64,000 bases of DNA, taken from NCBI RefSeq assembly GCF_041358175.1, contig NZ_JBGKBE010000003.1, positions 186,001 to 250,000 on the forward strand. Direction: 5' to 3'. Under the pieces are notes generated by a model. The model ran no database searches. It had not been told where the DNA came from and saw nothing but the letters and a program-made list of their open reading frames with translations. This stretch comes from Muriicola sp041358175 (GTDB taxonomy: Bacteria; Bacteroidota; Bacteroidia; Flavobacteriales; Flavobacteriaceae). Shown piece by piece: positions 50,726 through 60,495 of this stretch (within the stretch, counting starts at the first letter, position 1; every line of letters begins with the position of its first letter). Made by a program: the position numbers and the translations under genes.

Positions 50726-52621
50726 ATGGGCAAGGTTATCCCCCACAGCGTATTTTCAGAATTTGATATTAACTTGTTCAAATCTGGTAAACATTACCGA
50801 CTATACGATAAGTTAGGTTCGCACCCCATGGAAGTCAACGGGGAAAAAGGGACCTATTTTGCCGTATGGGCTCCAACGGCAAAATCCGTTTCGGTAGTAG
50901 GCGATTTTAATTATTGGCTCGAAGGCGACCATAAACTCAATGTTCGCTGGGATGCCAGTGGCATTTGGGAAGGCTTTATCCCTGGGGTAAAACCTGGAAC
51001 AAAGTATAAATATAAAATCCATTCTCACAACCAGGATATAAAGACTGAGAAGGCTGATCCTTTCGCTCGTTATTCTGAACATCCTCCTAAAACGGCTTCC
51101 ATTGTCTGGGATAAATCTTATAAGTGGAAAGATAAAAAGTGGATGGAGACACGAAAGGAGAAAAACAGCCTTGATGCTCCCTATTCGGTCTATGAAGTAC
51201 ACCTGGGCTCCTGGAAAAAGAACGATAAGAACGAGTTTCTGACCTATGAGGAATTGTCAAAAGACTTGGTGGCCTATGTAAAGGAAATGAATTTTACCCA
51301 CGTAGAATTTATGCCGGTAATGGAATATCCCTATGACCCATCCTGGGGGTACCAGCTAACGGGCTATTTTGCACCAACTTCCAGATTTGGCGAACCTGAA
51401 GGGCTGAAAAAACTGATCGATGCGCTGCATCAGAATGGGATTGGGGTTATACTCGACTGGGTTCCTTCCCATTTTCCGGAAGATGCACATGGCCTTGGCT
51501 TTTTTGACGGCTCCAGTCTTTATGAACACCCCGACAGGCGCAGGGGGTATCACCCCGACTGGAAATCCCTGATTTTTAATTATGGCAGAAACGAAGTCAG
51601 AGCATTCTTAATCAGCAATGCTTTGTTCTGGTTAGACCAGTATCACGTAGATGGCCTGAGAGTTGATGCGGTTGCCTCTATGCTTTACCTTGATTACTCA
51701 CGGGAAGAAGGCGAATGGGAACCCAATATTTACGGAAATAACGAAAATCTGGAAGCAATTTCCCTTATCCGGGAGTTAAATGAAGAGGTCTATAAAAGCT
51801 TTGAAGGAGTACAAACCATAGCTGAGGAATCTACTTCTTTCTCGATGGTATCGAGACCTGTAAGTATAGGTGGCCTTGGTTTTGGGATGAAATGGATGAT
51901 GGGATGGATGCACGATTCCCTGGAGTATTTTAAAAAAGAACCGGTATATAGAAGACATCATCAGAACGACCTTACTTTCAGTATGACGTATGCCTTTACG
52001 GAAAACTTTATGCTGCCTTTTTCCCATGACGAAGTCGTATACGGGAAACAATCCCTGTTGTATAAGATGCCCGGGGATGAGTGGCAGCGATTCGCCAACC
52101 TCAGACTGCTATTCGGATATATGTTTACCCACCCCGGGACCAATCTATTATTCATGGGGGCGGAATTTGGTCAATCTTCCGAATGGAATTTCGAGCAAAG
52201 CCTGGATTGGCACTTATTACAATACGATTTCCACAAGGGGGTGCAGGAACTCGTTAAGGATCTCAATGCCTTCTACAAAGAGAATCCGGCACTTTTTGAA
52301 AAGCAATTTAGTTCTGAAGGCTTTCAGTGGATTGATTATGGAGACCATGAAAACTCTGTACTGACCTACATGCGTAAAGGCCATAAGGAAGAAAATGATC
52401 TGGTAATTGCCTGTAACTTCACTCCGGTTCCAAGGGAAAAATACCGGATAGGAGTTCCCAGAGCCGGCCAGTTCAAGGAGGTATTTAATACCGATGCCAA
52501 GAAATATGGTGGAAGCGGATCTAAAAATACCATCAGAAAAACCTCTAAAAAACCCTGGCACGGTCAGAAACAGTCGATCGAAATTACAATTCCTCCCCTT
52601 GGGATGGTCGTTTTTCATTAA
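50726..52621 (+). CDS. glgB: 1,4-alpha-glucan branching enzyme
   Basis: 631 residues, GH13_9. A CBM48 N-terminal domain (V-W-A-P-T-A-K-S-V-S-V-V-G-D-F-N) is followed by the barrel with Y-E-V-H-L-G-S-W, the nucleophile D314 (L-R-V-D-A-V-A) and acid E367 (I-A-E-E-S). It creates alpha-1,6 branches on the GlgE product. The start is 17 bases after the maltokinase stop. Confidence 0.97.
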   Translation: MGKVIPHSVFSEFDINLFKSGKHYRLYDKLGSHPMEVNGEKGTYFAVWAPTAKSVSVVGDFNYWLEGDHKLNVRWDASGIWEGFIPGVKPGTKYKYKIHSHNQDIKTEKADPFARYSEHPPKTASIVWDKSYKWKDKKWMETRKEKNSLDAPYSVYEVHLGSWKKNDKNEFLTYEELSKDLVAYVKEMNFTHVEFMPVMEYPYDPSWGYQLTGYFAPTSRFGEPEGLKKLIDALHQNGIGVILDWVPSHFPEDAHGLGFFDGSSLYEHPDRRRGYHPDWKSLIFNYGRNEVRAFLISNALFWLDQYHVDGLRVDAVASMLYLDYSREEGEWEPNIYGNNENLEAISLIRELNEEVYKSFEGVQTIAEESTSFSMVSRPVSIGGLGFGMKWMMGWMHDSLEYFKKEPVYRRHHQNDLTFSMTYAFTENFMLPFSHDEVVYGKQSLLYKMPGDEWQRFANLRLLFGYMFTHPGTNLLFMGAEFGQSSEWNFEQSLDWHLLQYDFHKGVQELVKDLNAFYKENPALFEKQFSSEGFQWIDYGDHENSVLTYMRKGHKEENDLVIACNFTPVPREKYRIGVPRAGQFKEVFNTDAKKYGGSGSKNTIRKTSKKPWHGQKQSIEITIPPLGMVVFH

Positions 52622-52720
52622 TAAGCCTTGCTATATCGTTGTAGTTTATAAATGATTATAAGATCATTTCAATATTAACCGGGAAAGTCTTTTTTTTGCC
52701 GATTGTTAAGATAACAACCT

Positions 52721-55120
52721 ATGATCACTAATACAGAGTTAGAATATAAGGGGAATCTTTACCCCGACCAGATAGTTGATTTCAATCAAGATTCCGATAA
52801 GTTTTATTTTACAACCGATAATGGCGTTATTTTGGAAGTTACGGTTATACGGAATAGTACTATCAGGTTCCGTTATGCCACGGATCATGTAATGGAACCC
52901 GATTTCTCCTATGCCATCAGTCCGGATGCTCCCAGAGGCTACAAAGACCTGAAAGCAGAAGAAACCGATACAGAGTACCTGATCAGCACCGCTAAAGTAA
53001 AAATCCTGGTGGACAAGAAATCACTTAGGGTTCAGATCTCCGACCTCGAAGGGAATATTATCAATGAAGATGAACTAGGCTTTCACTACGAAGAGAATTA
53101 TACCTATGGGGGTAATTCGGTTAAAATGAGTAAGATAACCCAATCAGGTGAGAGCTTCTACGGCATGGGGGACAAGGCCACGCATTTTAATTTAAAGGGT
53201 AAACGAGTTCACAATTGGGTTACCGACCAATACGCTTTTGGGAAAGACCAGGATCCCTTGTACAAAGCTGTACCCTTCTACATTGGACTTCATCAAAACA
53301 AAGCGTACGGGATATTTTTCGACAATACATTTAAAACCCACTTCGATTTTGCTCATGAAAGAAGGAATGTAACCAGCTTCTGGGCCGAAGGAGGGGAGAT
53401 GAATTACTATTTCTTTTACGGGCCCGATATATCACGCGTAGTAAGATCTTATACCGATCTTACGGGGACACCCGAGTTACCTCCTCTTTGGGCCCTGGGA
53501 TACCACCAGTCTAAGTGGAGTTACTTTCCTGAAAGCAGGGTAAAGCAGATTGCCAGTAAGTTCCGGAAACTGAAAATTCCCTGTGATGCCATTTATCTCG
53601 ATATTGATTATATGGATGGGTTCAGGTGTTTTACCTGGGATAAAACAAAATTCCCCGATCCAAAAAGGATGATCAATGAACTGAACGAGGACGGTTTTAA
53701 AACTGTAGTCATGATTGATCCGGGCATTAAGGTTGACAGGGATTACTGGGTGTATCAGGAGGCTATTAAAAACGACTATTTCTGTAAACGTGGCGACGGA
53801 CCCCTGATGAGCGGGAAGGTCTGGCCCGGACAGTGTAATTTTCCGGATTATACCAATCCCAAGGTAAGAGAATGGTGGGCAGGCCTGTATAAAGAGCTGA
53901 TGTCCGAAGTGGGAGCCCATGCTGTGTGGAATGACATGAACGAACCCGCTGTGATGGAAGTGCCTACGAAAACGGCACCTTTGGATACTCGGCACGACTT
54001 TGATGGTCATCCCTGTAGTCACAGGAAAGCGCATAACATTTACGGGATGCAAATGGTAAGGGCCACCTATGAAGGTGTTAAGAAATACGTTTATCCCAAG
54101 CGCCCATTTGTAATTACAAGGGCTGCCTATTCGGGTACTCAGAGATTTGCATCTACCTGGACAGGAGATAATGTAGCCACCTGGGAACACCTCTGGATCG
54201 CCAATGTACAGGTGCAACGGATGTGTATGAGTGGGATGTCATTTGTAGGTACCGATATAGGGGGATTTGCCGAACAACCCAACGGGGAGCTATTCGCACG
54301 CTGGATTCAGCTGGGAATATTCCATCCGTTTTGCAGAGTTCACAGTAGCGGCGATCACGGAGATCAGGAACCCTGGTCTTTTGACAAGGAAGTCACCAAT
54401 ATCGTCAGGAAATTTATCGAACTCCGATACCAGTTATTGCCCTATCTCTACACTAGCTTTTATAAGTATTATAAGGATAGTGTTCCAATGATAAAACCAT
54501 TGGTCTACCACGATCAGGAAGATCACCAGACACATTTCCGTACAGACGAATTCATATTCGGAGATCAAATCCTTGTATGTCCTGTTCAGGAACCCAATGC
54601 CAAAGGGCGGCGGATGTATATCCCAAGAGGTAGATGGTTCAATTACTGGACAAACGAAACCCTTGAAGGTGGATCTGAAAAATGGGTGGATGCCGATATT
54701 GACAAGATCCCGATCTTTATCAAAGAAGGGGCTATCATTCCAAAATACCCGGTTCAGCAATATGTTGGAGAGTTGACTATAGAAGAACTCCAACTCGATG
54801 TGTATTATATCAATGGCACTGAAAATTCAATGGTCTATGAGGATGCACAGGACGGATACGACTATACCAAAGGGGAATACAGTCTGCGTAACTTTAAATT
54901 AACCGGAAAAGACAAAGAGCTTATATTACAACAGTTTAAGGATGGGAATTATATCACTTCCTATGAGACCTTTAAACTAAATCTTATGGGACTCCCCTTT
55001 AAAATTAAGTCGATTAAGCTTGATAACGAGACCATATCCCTGAAAGACGTAAAAATGAATGGTGGTAATACCCTGCATGTGACCAAAGATTTTACGACAC
55101 TGCATATAATGGGTAAGTGA
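52721..55120 (+). CDS. GH31 alpha-glucosidase-like protein
   Basis: 799 residues of glycoside hydrolase family 31. The nucleophile D405 is in V-W-N-D-M-N-E-P, and the acid region is in R-V-H-S-S-G-D-H-G-D-Q-E-P. Usual substrate-binding parts W-A-L-G-Y-H-Q-S-K-W and Y-L-D-I-D-Y-M-D-G-F are present. There is no signal peptide, so it is probably cytoplasmic and frees glucose from alpha-glucan ends. As the last gene of the glycogen-type operon it probably acts on the stored or imported glucan. Confidence 0.93.
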   Translation: MITNTELEYKGNLYPDQIVDFNQDSDKFYFTTDNGVILEVTVIRNSTIRFRYATDHVMEPDFSYAISPDAPRGYKDLKAEETDTEYLISTAKVKILVDKKSLRVQISDLEGNIINEDELGFHYEENYTYGGNSVKMSKITQSGESFYGMGDKATHFNLKGKRVHNWVTDQYAFGKDQDPLYKAVPFYIGLHQNKAYGIFFDNTFKTHFDFAHERRNVTSFWAEGGEMNYYFFYGPDISRVVRSYTDLTGTPELPPLWALGYHQSKWSYFPESRVKQIASKFRKLKIPCDAIYLDIDYMDGFRCFTWDKTKFPDPKRMINELNEDGFKTVVMIDPGIKVDRDYWVYQEAIKNDYFCKRGDGPLMSGKVWPGQCNFPDYTNPKVREWWAGLYKELMSEVGAHAVWNDMNEPAVMEVPTKTAPLDTRHDFDGHPCSHRKAHNIYGMQMVRATYEGVKKYVYPKRPFVITRAAYSGTQRFASTWTGDNVATWEHLWIANVQVQRMCMSGMSFVGTDIGGFAEQPNGELFARWIQLGIFHPFCRVHSSGDHGDQEPWSFDKEVTNIVRKFIELRYQLLPYLYTSFYKYYKDSVPMIKPLVYHDQEDHQTHFRTDEFIFGDQILVCPVQEPNAKGRRMYIPRGRWFNYWTNETLEGGSEKWVDADIDKIPIFIKEGAIIPKYPVQQYVGELTIEELQLDVYYINGTENSMVYEDAQDGYDYTKGEYSLRNFKLTGKDKELILQQFKDGNYITSYETFKLNLMGLPFKIKSIKLDNETISLKDVKMNGGNTLHVTKDFTTLHIMGK

Positions 55121-55152
55121 TTTTTTGTAAATTCCACCCAAAGAATTTAAAA

Positions 55153-55965
55153 ATGAAAAGGAAGATATACCTCATAGTTTTCGTGTTTCTAGGAATAGTG
55201 GGATGCAAGACCAATCCTTTCACCGGGAAGAGCACCTTAAACTTCTATCAGAACAATTCAATTTTCCCTACGGCCTTTGCCCAATACGATCAGTTTCTAA
55301 AGGAGAACAAGGTAGTTGAAGGGACCAGTGAGGCCAAAACAATTACAACTGTGGGGCAACGAATTGCCAAGGCCGCAGAACGCTGGCTTACTGCTAATGG
55401 GTATCCGGGGTATCTCCAAGACTACCAATGGGAATATAATCTGGTACAGAATGAGATGGTCAATGCCTGGTGTATGCCTGGAGGTAAAATTGTTTTTTAT
55501 ACGGGTATTTTACCGATTTGTCAGGATGAGACCGGAATCGCGGTCGTTATGGGGCACGAAGTTGCTCATGCCCTGGCAGACCACGGAGCTCAGAGGATGA
55601 GTGCAGGGATGATACAAGCGGGAATTGCTGTTGCGGGGAACATCGCCATAGACGATCCACAAAAACGGAATATCTTCAATCAAGCGTATGGTATTGGCTC
55701 TACAGTGGGGGTCATGCTTCCTTTCAGCCGGAGTCATGAAACAGAGGCAGACCGAATAGGATTACAAATCATGGCAATCGCTGGTTACAATCCGGATGAG
55801 GCTGCGGAATTATGGAAACGGATGAAGGCGAATTCGGGCGGACAGGCACCTCCGGAATTTCTAAGTACCCATCCCTCCAATGATACTCGTATCAACAACC
55901 TTACTAACTGGGCACCTCTGGCCAAAGAAGAAGCCAGAAAATACGGTGTAACCAGCTTTCAATAG
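55153..55965 (+). CDS. M48-family metallopeptidase lipoprotein
   Basis: 270 residues from ATG 55153 (an in-frame start at 55117 overlaps the GH31 end). The lipobox is F-L-G-I-V-G-C. The active site M-G-H-E-V-A-H-A-L-A-D-H and the third zinc Glu in R-S-H-E-T-E-A-D-R-I-G are present. It matches the LoiP/YggG-type envelope peptidases involved in outer-membrane quality control. Confidence 0.93.
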   Translation: MKRKIYLIVFVFLGIVGCKTNPFTGKSTLNFYQNNSIFPTAFAQYDQFLKENKVVEGTSEAKTITTVGQRIAKAAERWLTANGYPGYLQDYQWEYNLVQNEMVNAWCMPGGKIVFYTGILPICQDETGIAVVMGHEVAHALADHGAQRMSAGMIQAGIAVAGNIAIDDPQKRNIFNQAYGIGSTVGVMLPFSRSHETEADRIGLQIMAIAGYNPDEAAELWKRMKANSGGQAPPEFLSTHPSNDTRINNLTNWAPLAKEEARKYGVTSFQ

Positions 55966-56033
55966 GGTATTACAGTCGTCCTGTAAACTTTATACAGGAA
56001 TCGCTAATGCCTTAATGATCTTATACAGATACT

Positions 56034-57353
56034 ATGGCCCGGACGATCCTTTTAAAAGGGAATAAAAAACTACTCAATGCCTGGGCTTTTTACGACTGGG
56101 CGAATTCGGTCTATAGCCTTGTAATTGCCTCTGCGATATTCCCCATTTATTACGGCCAGTTATTCCGGATTGCGGGGATTGAAAAGATCAGCATTTTTGG
56201 CGGGGAAATCGCCAGAGCTCCTTTGATCAGTTATACTACTTCCCTGGCCTTTGTTTGTATCGCGATTATTACTCCTTTCATCTCTGGAATCGCCGATTAT
56301 CTGGGGAATAAAAAAGTCTTTATGCAATTTTTCTGCTATATGGGAGGAATTGCCTGTATTGGCCTGTATTGGTTCTCCCTGGAACACATTGAGGCCGGTC
56401 TTATTTGCTATTTCTTTGGCCTGGTAGGATTTTGGGTAAGTTTTGCAATCAACAACTCCTACCTGCCCGATATTGCCTATCCCGAACAACAGGACAGAAT
56501 CAGTGCAAAGGGATTTTCTCTGGGGTATATAGGGAGTGTAATCCTCTTATTATTGAACCTTGCCATGGTGATGAAGCCAGCCACTTTTGGAATTCAGGGT
56601 GAGGGTGGAGAACTACTCGCCATGCGCTACTCCTTTGCTTCTGTAGGCATTTGGTGGATACTTTTCAGTCAGTATACCTTTTATCATCTGCCAAAAGGCA
56701 ACAAAAGGAGCGGTCCCCGAAAGCGTATTATTTTAAATGGGTTCAGAGAACTCAGGGGCGTTTGGCAACAGTTGGGCGGGGAACGAAAATTAAAGCGTTA
56801 CCTCGGGGCTTTTTTTGTATATAGTATGGCCGTACAAACGGTAATGCTTATTGCCGCTTATTTTGGGGAGGAAGAAGTAAACTGGGGCACGGATGAGGAG
56901 CGGACTATAGGACTTATCGTTAGTATTCTTGTGATTCAGCTGGTTGCGGTAATAGGAGCCACCCTTACTGCCAGGGCTTCAGAATTATTTGGAAACATTA
57001 AAACACTTGTGGTGGTCAATATCCTTTGGGTAGGAATATGTATTTATGCTTACTATGTGAGCAGTCCGACGGAGTTTTATATTGCTGCTGGCTGCGTGGG
57101 AGTAGTTATGGGAGGGATTCAGGCCCTGTCGAGATCAACCTATTCAAAATTTCTTCCTGATACCAAGGATACGGCGTCATTCTTCAGTTTTTATGATGTC
57201 TCAGAGAAAATAGGAATCATTATCGGCACCTTCCTCTACGGAATGGTAGCACAGTTCACGGGAAGTATGCGTAACGCGACCATCTTTTTAGGTTTATTCT
57301 TTATTCTTGGGGCATTTCTTCTCCTTAGGGTAAATAAAAAAGCCCCTGATTAA
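56034..57353 (+). CDS. MFS transporter, UMF1/Atg22-like
   Basis: 439 residues with about twelve membrane helices. The N-terminal A-W-A-F-Y-D-W-A-N-S-V-Y-S-L-V motif is the mark of the UMF1 family (Vacuole effluxer Atg22-like). Substrate unknown; eukaryotic relatives export amino acids from the vacuole. Its stop codon lies in the loop of the following terminator hairpin. Confidence 0.9.
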   Translation: MARTILLKGNKKLLNAWAFYDWANSVYSLVIASAIFPIYYGQLFRIAGIEKISIFGGEIARAPLISYTTSLAFVCIAIITPFISGIADYLGNKKVFMQFFCYMGGIACIGLYWFSLEHIEAGLICYFFGLVGFWVSFAINNSYLPDIAYPEQQDRISAKGFSLGYIGSVILLLLNLAMVMKPATFGIQGEGGELLAMRYSFASVGIWWILFSQYTFYHLPKGNKRSGPRKRIILNGFRELRGVWQQLGGERKLKRYLGAFFVYSMAVQTVMLIAAYFGEEEVNWGTDEERTIGLIVSILVIQLVAVIGATLTARASELFGNIKTLVVVNILWVGICIYAYYVSSPTEFYIAAGCVGVVMGGIQALSRSTYSKFLPDTKDTASFFSFYDVSEKIGIIIGTFLYGMVAQFTGSMRNATIFLGLFFILGAFLLLRVNKKAPD

Positions 57354-57364
57354 AGGGGCCTTTC
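57337..57364. terminator. Terminator overlapping the MFS stop codon
   Basis: GCCCCT (57342-57347) pairs with AGGGGC (57354-57359); the stop codon at 57351-57353 is in the loop. A-rich 5' and T-rich 3' flanks allow bidirectional use between the MFS gene and the convergent GIN-domain gene. Confidence 0.75.
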
Positions 57365-57388
57365 ATTAAGTTATTTTTGGTTGGGTGT

Positions 57389-58117
57389 TTATCCTTTCGA
57401 AATATCCCCGGATCCGGATGTTTTACTGTCTATTTTCTCGGGATTTCCGCGATAGGAAATATCACCCGATCCCGAAACCCTGGCTTTGAGCGATTGATTG
57501 GCCGTCACCCTGATGTTTGCAGAACCAGAAACTGTTGCACTTACGTGATTGGCATCTAACTCATAGGCCTGTACATCCCCGGAACCCGAAATCCGTACTT
57601 CCATAGTATCAGTATTGCCACTCAGATCCATATCGCCTGACCCTGATACGGTAACCTCAAGATTGTCAACCTCCACTTCAATTTCCATATCCCCTGAACC
57701 AGACATTCTTGTGCTAAAGTCGGTTCCCTTTAACACAGTTTTTCCTTCGAGATCTCCCGACCCGGACATACTCAGGGAGCTGATCTCTTCAACAGGGATA
57801 GTCACGGAGATACCTCCCGACTTCCAGGAAGAGGGCTGAAGGTTGATTCCTTTTTCAACTTTTACAACCAATTTTCCATCTTTTACTTCAGTGATGATGT
57901 ATTCCAGGAGGTTCTCTTCTCCTTTCAGACTTACAGAACCTTCTTTTCCTGAGACGAGTACAACATCAAACCAACCACCTACTGAGACACCGTCATAGTC
58001 TCCTGTGATACGTTCAATTGTGACTACCTCTCCGTTCCCTTTTACTTTCTTACCCCACTGTGCACAGGACATGTTTGCTACGATAAGGAAGATGCTAAGA
58101 ATTCCTACTTTTTTCAT
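57389..58117 (-). CDS. Head GIN-domain (DUF2807) beta-helix protein
   Basis: 242 residues, exported (a lipobox-like N-M-S-C-A-Q near residue 20). The DUF2807 domain starts with G-N-G-E-V-V-T-I-E-R and is built from about seven S-G-S-G-D/A turns (from about residue 118 to 240), spaced some 18-22 residues apart, each giving one coil of a beta-helix. Proteins of this type are surface or periplasmic with unknown function. Last gene of the sigma factor operon. Confidence 0.85.
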   Translation of the reverse strand: MKKVGILSIFLIVANMSCAQWGKKVKGNGEVVTIERITGDYDGVSVGGWFDVVLVSGKEGSVSLKGEENLLEYIITEVKDGKLVVKVEKGINLQPSSWKSGGISVTIPVEEISSLSMSGSGDLEGKTVLKGTDFSTRMSGSGDMEIEVEVDNLEVTVSGSGDMDLSGNTDTMEVRISGSGDVQAYELDANHVSATVSGSANIRVTANQSLKARVSGSGDISYRGNPEKIDSKTSGSGDISKG

Positions 58118-58133
58118 TTTTTGTGTTTTTATA

Positions 58134-59225
58134 TTATCTTTTTATTAATGCTACACTCCCGTATTCACTGGTAATAGAAATCAGGTTTCCGCTGTTAGCC
58201 TTCCCGTAATATCCCTTGTAGTAGCGGTCACTTCCTTTTTCTCTGCTGATGGAAATTTCCAGATCTTCCTTCCCGCTAAAACCCGAGTATTCGGTAGTGA
58301 TCTCAAAATCGAAGTTGTAATTGGCATTATAGCCTATCTTAATTCCTGTATAATCGGTTCTTAATTGAACATTCCCGGCATCAGCGGCCATTTCTTCAAT
58401 TTTAATTCCCCCGTAATCTGCATTGATATCCACATTACCGTGAACTTTGCCCAGCTGAACATTGACATAATCTCCATTCCCCATGACATTACCTACACTT
58501 CCTACTTCAAAGCTTCCATAATCATTAGAATATTGCAAATTCCCCATTTCCCCGATATTCGCGTTCGTATAATCTGCGCTGATCAAGAGATCTCCTGCCT
58601 TTTCCAGGGTAAAACCAGAGTAGTCGGCACTAATCTTTCCACTATTCATATAGCCTATAAACGACTTTGATGTATAATCAAAACTCAGGTCATTGTTCCG
58701 TCCCCTCAATTCTCCGATCTGTAACCTGCCGTAGTCACAACTGATCTTGGCATACCCGTCAATCCGGTCGAGAGTGATGTTACCATAATCGTTACTCAGA
58801 TGAATGCTGTTCTTTACGGGAAGTTTGATAGTATAGTCGATTTGCATACTAACCTGATCTTTCTTTCCCCATTTCCAGTTCCAGCCTTTATCCTTGTTAA
58901 AGATAGTTTTTGCAGAAACCATATTCTGACTGGCATCGAATTCCACCCTGATTTCATCTAGTTTTTCCTGCACCTTTTCTTCGTCGTTACCGTTGGTTTT
59001 GATCACGACATCGATCACGATGCGATTTTCATTCCAGGAAGCCAGGGAAATATTTCCATAACTATTTGACACTTTGAGTACTGCATCTGCATTGACAGAA
59101 TACTCTTTTTTGATAGTCTTTTCTTTGGTGTATTTACCCTTCATCGGGTCACCGTGCGCACTTGTGAGCAGGGGTATGGCACATAAGAAAAGAAATAACT
59201 TCTTAGATAGTAAAGTTTTCATCAT
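58134..59225 (-). CDS. Exported DUF4097-like beta-helix protein with D-Y-G turns
   Basis: 363 residues with a signal peptide (L-F-L-F-L-C-A-I-P-L-L-T-S-A-H-G). From about residue 138 onward the chain is a series of turns of the form [NDAT]-[DE]-Y-[GTSV] (at least ten), spaced about 18-22 residues, as in N-D-Y-G-N-I-T-L, A-D-Y-T-N-A-N-I-G and T-D-Y-T-G-I-K-I-G. This suggests a right-handed beta-helix. DUF4097 is a broad family without known function. It overlaps the upstream gene by 23 bases, so coupling is likely. Confidence 0.75.
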   Translation of the reverse strand: MMKTLLSKKLFLFLCAIPLLTSAHGDPMKGKYTKEKTIKKEYSVNADAVLKVSNSYGNISLASWNENRIVIDVVIKTNGNDEEKVQEKLDEIRVEFDASQNMVSAKTIFNKDKGWNWKWGKKDQVSMQIDYTIKLPVKNSIHLSNDYGNITLDRIDGYAKISCDYGRLQIGELRGRNNDLSFDYTSKSFIGYMNSGKISADYSGFTLEKAGDLLISADYTNANIGEMGNLQYSNDYGSFEVGSVGNVMGNGDYVNVQLGKVHGNVDINADYGGIKIEEMAADAGNVQLRTDYTGIKIGYNANYNFDFEITTEYSGFSGKEDLEISISREKGSDRYYKGYYGKANSGNLISITSEYGSVALIKR

Positions 59226-59754
59226 TTTGTTCTTTAAGATTTTTAACGGTTTCTACTTTTTGCATTACATCCTCCAAAAGATCTATACGCATTTGAAAAT
59301 TCTGAACCATCGCACTGAGGATAATCTTGTAATCACCTCCTTGGAGTAGATCGGTTCTCATTTGGTTGTAATCTGCCTCCAGATAGGCCAGTTGGTCCAT
59401 TGCATCCGCAACGAGTTTTTTAGCTTCAGGCGTTTCTTCTTTCTGAAGAAGGCTGAGTTGCTCCTGGATCACTCCTGCGAAATAAACTTCTGTATTGGTT
59501 ACTTCAGGGGCGATATCTGCCATCGTGGCCTCAGGAGTAAGAACCTGAGAGAAATTACCCAGAAATAAGCCGAACATCAATAGGATAGAGGCAGCTATAG
59601 CAAGGGGTTTCCACCAGGATACACCGCCTGTTTTCTTCCTACTTTCCGAATTTAACTTATCCAGGAACCGGGCATGATGCCCCGCCATAGGTTCTTCCTT
59701 GTCCAGTTCCGGAACAATTTTTTTAAATATGCTTTCTATATCGTGATCTTTCAT
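59203..59754 (-). CDS. Membrane-anchored anti-sigma-like protein
   Basis: 183 residues from the ATG at 59754, which overlaps the sigma gene stop by four bases (ATGA). A cytoplasmic N-terminus (P-M-A-G-H-H-A-R-F-L-D-K-L), one transmembrane helix (about 54-76), then a helical periplasmic domain. The zinc motif of ZAS anti-sigmas is absent. Position and layout strongly suggest an anti-sigma factor for the ECF sigma upstream, though the binding region is not recognised. Confidence 0.72.
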   Translation of the reverse strand: MKDHDIESIFKKIVPELDKEEPMAGHHARFLDKLNSESRKKTGGVSWWKPLAIAASILLMFGLFLGNFSQVLTPEATMADIAPEVTNTEVYFAGVIQEQLSLLQKEETPEAKKLVADAMDQLAYLEADYNQMRTDLLQGGDYKIILSAMVQNFQMRIDLLEDVMQKVETVKNLKEQNDENFTI

Positions 59755-60308
59755 GATTTTACGGGATCTAATTTCTTGCGTAAACTTTCCTTTGCTCTGG
59801 AGATGATGGTTCTGCAATTTGCGTAACTAATATCCATCAAACCGCAGATCTCTTCATAATCATATCCTTCAATTAAATGTAAGGTCAGAGAAACTCTGTA
59901 GTTTTCTTTCAGCGATTTCATTGCTGTCAAAACTTGTTGAGCCAACTGTTCTGTATCAACATCATTCGCATCCGCTACATCATTATCCCTGACCTTGTAC
60001 AGTGTATCATTGATGGATACTTCATTCTTTTTTTTCCGATTCCGGTAGCTTACAAGGCTTTTATTGATGACAATTCTTTTTAACCAGGCCCCAAAGGCTA
60101 CATTCCCTTTAAAAGAATGGAGTTTTGTGAAAGCATTCAGGAAGGATTCCTGCATTATATCCTCTGCTTCTGCTCTATCTTTGACTATCCTGAAGGCCGT
60201 ATTGTACATCGCTTTATAATATCTGTTGTAAATCTCCATTTGTGCCCGTTGATTTCCCTTTAGACACAATTGTAACAAAGACTCAATATGTTCTCCTACT
60301 TGGCTCAA
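59751..60308 (-). CDS. ECF-type RNA polymerase sigma-70 factor
   Basis: 185 residues with sigma region 2 (A-E-D-I-M-Q-E-S-F-L-N-A-F and F-G-A-W-L-K-R-I-V-I-N) and region 4 (Y-E-E-I-C-G-L-M-D-I-S-Y-A-N-C-R-T-I-I-S-R-A-K). First gene of a four-gene operon: sigma, anti-sigma-like, DUF4097, GIN-domain protein. It probably responds to an envelope signal. Confidence 0.94.
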   Translation of the reverse strand: MSQVGEHIESLLQLCLKGNQRAQMEIYNRYYKAMYNTAFRIVKDRAEAEDIMQESFLNAFTKLHSFKGNVAFGAWLKRIVINKSLVSYRNRKKKNEVSINDTLYKVRDNDVADANDVDTEQLAQQVLTAMKSLKENYRVSLTLHLIEGYDYEEICGLMDISYANCRTIISRAKESLRKKLDPVKS

Positions 60309-60416
60309 AAAGTATTCGATTTGTTATATAGATAGCTCAATTTACTCATTGTTACAGTTTTTGAATAAAATTTAAATTCTTGGCATGGGAATTGTCCATA
60401 AAAGAGGACTTCTATA

Positions 60417-60450
60417 CTCGAAAAAGCCTGTGTACCAAGTGATTTTCGAG
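60417..60450. promoter_or_regulatory. Inverted repeat upstream of lon
   Basis: CTCGAAAA (60417-60424) and TTTTCGAG (60443-60450) are exact complements with an 18-base spacer, 45 bases before the lon start at 60496. It could be an operator pair or a leader hairpin. It does not match the CIRCE sequence. Confidence 0.35.
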
Positions 60451-60495
60451 AGAAGGAATTAGAAAATTGCAAAAGAAACTAAAAATCGTTCATCT

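Noticed and set aside
53477..54217. 246-codon antisense frame within the GH31 gene
   Set aside because: It is the complement of a conserved catalytic region and has no family marks.
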